Origin: Lacrimispora xylanisolvens
GTDB lineage: Bacteria > Bacillota > Clostridia > Lachnospirales > Lachnospiraceae
Assembly (NCBI GenBank): GCA_017084465.1
Contig: CP070896.1
Coordinates: forward strand, 5,507,501 to 5,571,500
Length of the DNA stretch: 64,000 nt
Reading direction: 5' to 3'
Part shown: positions 60,578-64,000 of the stretch, one piece after another
Layout: each line of letters begins with the position of its first letter
Numbering within the stretch: position 1 is the first letter of the stretch
Notes under the pieces: generated by a model
The model's database searches: none
What the model saw: only the letters and a program-made list of their open reading frames with translations
Told to the model about the DNA's origin: nothing
Position numbers and translations under genes: made by a program

Positions 60578-60991
60578 AAGTTTGATTGACGTTTTTATGC
60601 TTTCTATTCGCACATCACGGATCAAACATTAATTGTAATACTTCCCGCCTGGTTAAATGTCGTTGTTATTAAATCCCAATTACTCATTTATAGATAAACG
60701 AGCAGAACTTAGTTCTGTTCATTAAAGAATAAGAATTTGGAGTATAGTCTTATTTGGATAATAGGAAACAAATAGAAAGAGAACACCACTTTGTAATAAA
60801 GTATTTAGCTGTGAGCTAATACAAACAAAAGTTTGGTGTTCTCTATTATTAACAGTATGCAAAATTATAGTAAAAATGAATTAACAGATTTGAAAAACTT
60901 GAAGATTATTTTGCGCATTGCTGAATATTCCAGCAGCTTGATTAGTGGGTTAATCTATGTTATCATCAAGTATGTGATAGGAGGGGGATGT
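60578..60991. other. Intergenic region with shared palindrome and a long hairpin
   Basis: GAACTTAGTTC (60705-60715) repeats the element at 53117-53127. A long inverted repeat follows: AGAGAACACCA (60778-60788) pairs with TGGTGTTCTCT (60834-60844), and inside it TTTGTA pairs with TACAAA and TTAGCT with AGCTAA around GTG, making a nested 67-nt hairpin. No T-run follows it. An in-frame ATG 60857 precedes the transglutaminase-like start but has no good ribosome binding site. No other gene is seen. Confidence 0.6.
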
Positions 60992-61828
60992 ATGAAAAAG
61001 AATTTATTAGTGGCAGCAATGTCAGCCATGTTAGTGATTGGAACAGCAATATCATCATTTGCGGATACGTATGATCCGCAATATCCTTTAAAAGGCTATA
61101 TGGAACCATGGCTTATAAATAGCCCGGTGACGGGAGAGACTGCTTGGAAGAGTGATCCTCATAATTTCATCAATGAGTCTGTTGGCCCTATGCAGTATGC
61201 TCTTGATCTTGCGATTGCAAATAAAGATCCTCTTTCTCTTAGCTATTTTAGAGCAAGGGAATTGGCGGCTATTGCAAAGTTGACAGATTATCCAACTAAG
61301 GGATTGGAAAGTGTGGATCAGGAAAAACTAGAACGACTTACTACGGAACTCCGTGACTTCTTAAACAGCTTTGATTGGAAAAATGCTTCTGATTATGAAA
61401 AGGCAGTACAGATTGCAAAAAGAATCACGAAAGCAGATTACTTGGATCAGGAAGGAACCCAGTATGCTTATAGTTGCCTGGTTGATGGAAAAGCAAATTG
61501 CAGTGGATATACTGGCGCAGCACGTTTGCTTGCAGCATGTGTAGGTTTGCCTATAGATGAACTTGGCTCTGTAAGCCACACTTATCCAGTGTTTTTAGTT
61601 GATAACATTTGGCTGTCTTATGAGCCATCAAATAAAGATGATTACTTTAATGTTGCAGAAGTTTATACCCCGGCATTTTATTTAGTAGGTGAACCACATT
61701 TAACCCCGTTAGGAGAGTACTGTAAAGCAACTGGTTACCAAGTTCCTACAACTGTAGAAGGAAGGTTTCCGAACATATCCTATGGTATCATTTATGGAAA
61801 GCAGGCACCATTTATAAAATTTAATTAA
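60992..61828 (+). CDS. Secreted transglutaminase-like protein
   Basis: A 278-residue protein with a signal peptide (1-24, ending SSFADT). The transglutaminase-like core is at about 155-215: NCSGYTGAARLLAACVGLP has the candidate nucleophile C170, SHTYPVFLVDN has H196, and SYEPSN has E211 in the position usually Asp. These families cleave or crosslink amide bonds outside the cell. ATG 60992 follows GGAGGGGG. A terminator follows. Its nearest neighbour is the giant surface protein at 61929, a possible substrate. Enzyme activity is not proven. Confidence 0.72.
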   Translation: MKKNLLVAAMSAMLVIGTAISSFADTYDPQYPLKGYMEPWLINSPVTGETAWKSDPHNFINESVGPMQYALDLAIANKDPLSLSYFRARELAAIAKLTDYPTKGLESVDQEKLERLTTELRDFLNSFDWKNASDYEKAVQIAKRITKADYLDQEGTQYAYSCLVDGKANCSGYTGAARLLAACVGLPIDELGSVSHTYPVFLVDNIWLSYEPSNKDDYFNVAEVYTPAFYLVGEPHLTPLGEYCKATGYQVPTTVEGRFPNISYGIIYGKQAPFIKFN

Positions 61829-61850
61829 ATATTGAATATTTCATATTAAA

Positions 61851-61886
61851 GAAAGCTATCGGTTAAATTTAATCGGTAGCTTTTTT
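61851..61886 (+). terminator. Terminator of the transglutaminase-like gene
   Basis: AAAGCTATCGGTT pairs with AATCGGTAGCTTT (two wobble pairs), followed by a T-run. Confidence 0.75.
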
Positions 61887-61928
61887 GCGTTCAAAATTAA
61901 GTGTAATAGATAGAAATAAGGAGAATCA

Positions 61929-64000
61929 ATGATTAGATACTGGAAGAAAGGTACTAAACTAAATCAAAGAATTGCAGCATTGCTTGCAATCGTCTTATTG
62001 CTAACGCCTGTATTTACTTACTTACCACCTAGTATGTTTGATTCCTGGGGGTTTGGACTGGTGTTTGTCAGTTCTGGTCAGGCAGGGCATCCATATCTGA
62101 AAGGGAAAGCTCCTGGCAGTGAAACAGAAACCTATTTCTTTTGCATGAATAAAGGAGCATCTGCTCATAGCAATTATGACTATTCCAAGGTGAATGCTGA
62201 TATTGATTATAATAAAGGAACTGTTGAGCAGAAACGGATGTTTTGGGCCTATATTGGTGCATTTGGAAGTTATGATGGAAAGACAGATTTTAATCGGTTT
62301 GGACGTATTACTCCAGAAGAGGGAAGAGAAATTGCATGGACCAAAGGAAAAAGTAGCGGTGGATCAGCCTGGATCGAAAACATGGCCAATGATGGATTCA
62401 TGTCATTGGAGAACGTACCGGAAGGCTGTAAAAGCCCAATGGATATCCTTAACCTTATCAGTAAACACAATACCTATGGACAGGCCATGTATATCAACGA
62501 TCTAAGAAGTGGTCCCGGTCAAATAGATACAAAAAAGCTGTATGAATTAACAGGTCTTAAAGATTGGGAAACCTTTGTAAAGTATTGCAGGATTGATCCG
62601 GTAACTTCAGGAATGGTCATTAATACAGAAGGACAGAACCTTTCCTGGAGTTTCCCCAATGCACCGGCTGGTCAGAAATTAACGGAAGCAGTGATGAAGA
62701 TCAGTTATGATCCAACTGTTTTTAGAGTATTAGAAGTCACAGGAAGCTTGGAGTATTTCCAGTGTAATGTACCAGGTTCCCAGCAGTTATACCGGGCAAA
62801 AGGAAATGTGAAAGAAAAAACATGTGATTTTTTTCTAACTACAAAATATAGCACAAATGCTCCCACTCCGACTCCGGGAGATGGAGAAGTGTCATTAAAA
62901 GTATACCAGCACAATGAAACTTTTCAATCCAATTACCAAGTTGATCTGGAAAAAAAGGATTATGAAACGGGTAATCCCTTACAGGGTTCCACATGGCAGG
63001 CATTGGAACAATTTGATGATAGTCAATTAAGCGACGATGAAACTGATGGTGGAATCATTGAAGATAACATGAGAGAAAAACCCACAACGTGGCAGGACTG
63101 GCTGGTGTTTGATGATGATCTGGTTACAGATGCCAGTGGGCATATTTCTCATAAAGATACCCGTTATTACGATTTTAGTCATGCTTATTGCAATGGCCAT
63201 CCAATTCCTCCGGAACCGGAAATAGATGAATCTGAAGAGGGAGAAGGCGAAGAAGGGGAAGGAAGCGATGAAGCGGACGAAGCTGAAGAAGAGTATGAAA
63301 GACTCATGGAGGAGTGGCAGGCAGGGGTAGATGCTTGTGAAGCCCGTGCTGCAGCCAGTGGGGGAACCTTTCATCATTGGGAATGTAGAAGTGAGGATGA
63401 ACCATCTGAAGATGAGGCATTTGAAGCGTCAGGCTGTAAGGCAGCCAGAGATGCAGCATATGAAACTTTCATCAATCTTGAATATGATTATACCTTTAGG
63501 GAAACAAAACCAAGAGATGGTTATATCATTCATGATCCGGGTCATCCGGATGATGTTCCGATAGAAATTATCACAACAGCTGCTTCAGAAGCCGAAAGAT
63601 TTGCAAAGAGGAAAAGTTCCAGTAATTCAGATGTTAGAGTCACCGGATATGTGCGCAATATGACGAAAGGCAGCTCGGATAACGGTGATTTCCAAGGTTT
63701 TGCGGTTCAGAGTTTAGCAGATAGGGCAGATTTTGAGTCAGAGGATCTTGACCTTATCAGTGAGAACAAAATGTTACTTTCCGGCGGTAGTGATTATGTA
63801 GCAAGTCCTTCCGGAAGTTCTGAAGATCCGGAACAAAGCGGAGATTTAATCCTGAAAGAAACCTATGATCTACCGCTTGGAGAAAAAATTATTAATAAGT
63901 TACTTAAATTTATTGGGCTTCCTACAGCTTTTGCGGAAGAGAAGGAAATAACCGTAAAGCTGGTTGCAAAAGATGATGAAGAGTTATTTGAAGACGAATT
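61929..64000 (+). CDS. Giant surface protein with possible thioester domain and SpaA-like domain, partial
   Basis: From ATG 61929 the frame is open for 690 codons without a break to the window end, so the C-terminus is missing. A basic start and hydrophobic helix (15-32) form a signal or anchor. TYFFCMNKGASAH (C72) and NTYGQAMYI (Q185) resemble the Cys and Gln partners of a thioester domain. SpaA/Cna-B-like features follow at about 335-360: QVDLEKKDYETGNPLQGSTW. Then an acidic Glu/Gly-rich linker (about 430-460) and a second set of domains. Covalent binding to host or substrate amines and isopeptide cross-links are possible. AAGGAG precedes the ATG. Domain calls are by motif only. Confidence 0.65.
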   Translation, partial: MIRYWKKGTKLNQRIAALLAIVLLLTPVFTYLPPSMFDSWGFGLVFVSSGQAGHPYLKGKAPGSETETYFFCMNKGASAHSNYDYSKVNADIDYNKGTVEQKRMFWAYIGAFGSYDGKTDFNRFGRITPEEGREIAWTKGKSSGGSAWIENMANDGFMSLENVPEGCKSPMDILNLISKHNTYGQAMYINDLRSGPGQIDTKKLYELTGLKDWETFVKYCRIDPVTSGMVINTEGQNLSWSFPNAPAGQKLTEAVMKISYDPTVFRVLEVTGSLEYFQCNVPGSQQLYRAKGNVKEKTCDFFLTTKYSTNAPTPTPGDGEVSLKVYQHNETFQSNYQVDLEKKDYETGNPLQGSTWQALEQFDDSQLSDDETDGGIIEDNMREKPTTWQDWLVFDDDLVTDASGHISHKDTRYYDFSHAYCNGHPIPPEPEIDESEEGEGEEGEGSDEADEAEEEYERLMEEWQAGVDACEARAAASGGTFHHWECRSEDEPSEDEAFEASGCKAARDAAYETFINLEYDYTFRETKPRDGYIIHDPGHPDDVPIEIITTAASEAERFAKRKSSSNSDVRVTGYVRNMTKGSSDNGDFQGFAVQSLADRADFESEDLDLISENKMLLSGGSDYVASPSGSSEDPEQSGDLILKETYDLPLGEKIINKLLKFIGLPTAFAEEKEITVKLVAKDDEELFEDE

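Noticed and set aside
1..64000. Prophage, insertion sequence, rRNA operon or integrase
   Set aside because: No transposase, integrase, phage structural gene or rRNA sequence was recognised anywhere in the window.

Overview
The window looks like a chromosomal segment of a low-GC Firmicute, most likely a Lachnospiraceae member of the Lacrimispora/Hungatella type. The reasons are the gene orders comM-dprA-topA-codY, rpsB-tsf and pyrH-frr-uppS-cdsA-dxr-rseP-ispG-polC, strong AGGAGG-type ribosome binding sites, TTGACA/TATAAT promoters, a Gram-positive PolC, CodY, and secreted proteins with choline-binding-type cell-wall repeats. The genus is inferred from memory of these families; no database was searched.

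Layout. 1-6 kb: a lipoprotein fragment, gapN, a cupin protein, a receiver-CheX fusion with a free CheX, and a subtilisin-like protein that has lost its catalytic serine. 6-8.7 kb: two small regulator-led operons (PadR plus methyltransferase; TetR plus zinc ribbon plus AhpD-like protein), each with a visible palindromic operator. 8.7-17.1 kb: a cellobiose or beta-glucoside locus (GH94 cellobiose phosphorylase, LacI regulator, sugar ABC importer without an ATPase, GH1 beta-glucosidase) with one 14-bp operator copied in front of both divergent units. 17.1-23.5 kb: an anchored protein of unknown function, a TetR regulator, an MMPL/RND transporter and its coiled-coil partner. 23.6-32.8 kb: galE, a probable SOS-regulated radical-SAM/DUF4130 DNA-metabolism pair, comM, dprA, topA, codY. 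33-51.7 kb: rpsB-tsf, an oligopeptide ABC importer (oppBCDF-oppA) sitting between tsf and pyrH, then pyrH through polC. 51.8-52.7 kb: tRNA-Pro(CGG), tRNA-Glu(CTC) and a convergent peroxiredoxin. 52.7-64 kb: a cell-surface island with two large mosaic wall-binding proteins, three tiny membrane or secreted proteins, a dead YoeB toxin, a secreted transglutaminase-like protein, and a giant surface protein with a possible thioester domain and a SpaA-like domain that runs off the right edge.

Sequence quality. About 36 single reading-frame breaks occur in 24 genes, almost all at homopolymer runs, and they hit essential genes (rpsB, tsf, topA, pyrH, frr, cdsA, ispG, polC). Removing or adding one base at each restores a full-length family member with an exact codon count, so I read them as sequencing or assembly errors. 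I annotate each such gene as one CDS over its whole span. The yoeB relic is different: it carries substitution-type stop codons and is probably a true pseudogene.

Most interesting for follow-up: the LexA-type boxes at the radical-SAM DNA-repair operon and gapN, the surface island with its shared palindromes and long hairpin, the transglutaminase-like/thioester-type neighbour pair, and the Ser-to-Gly subtilase.
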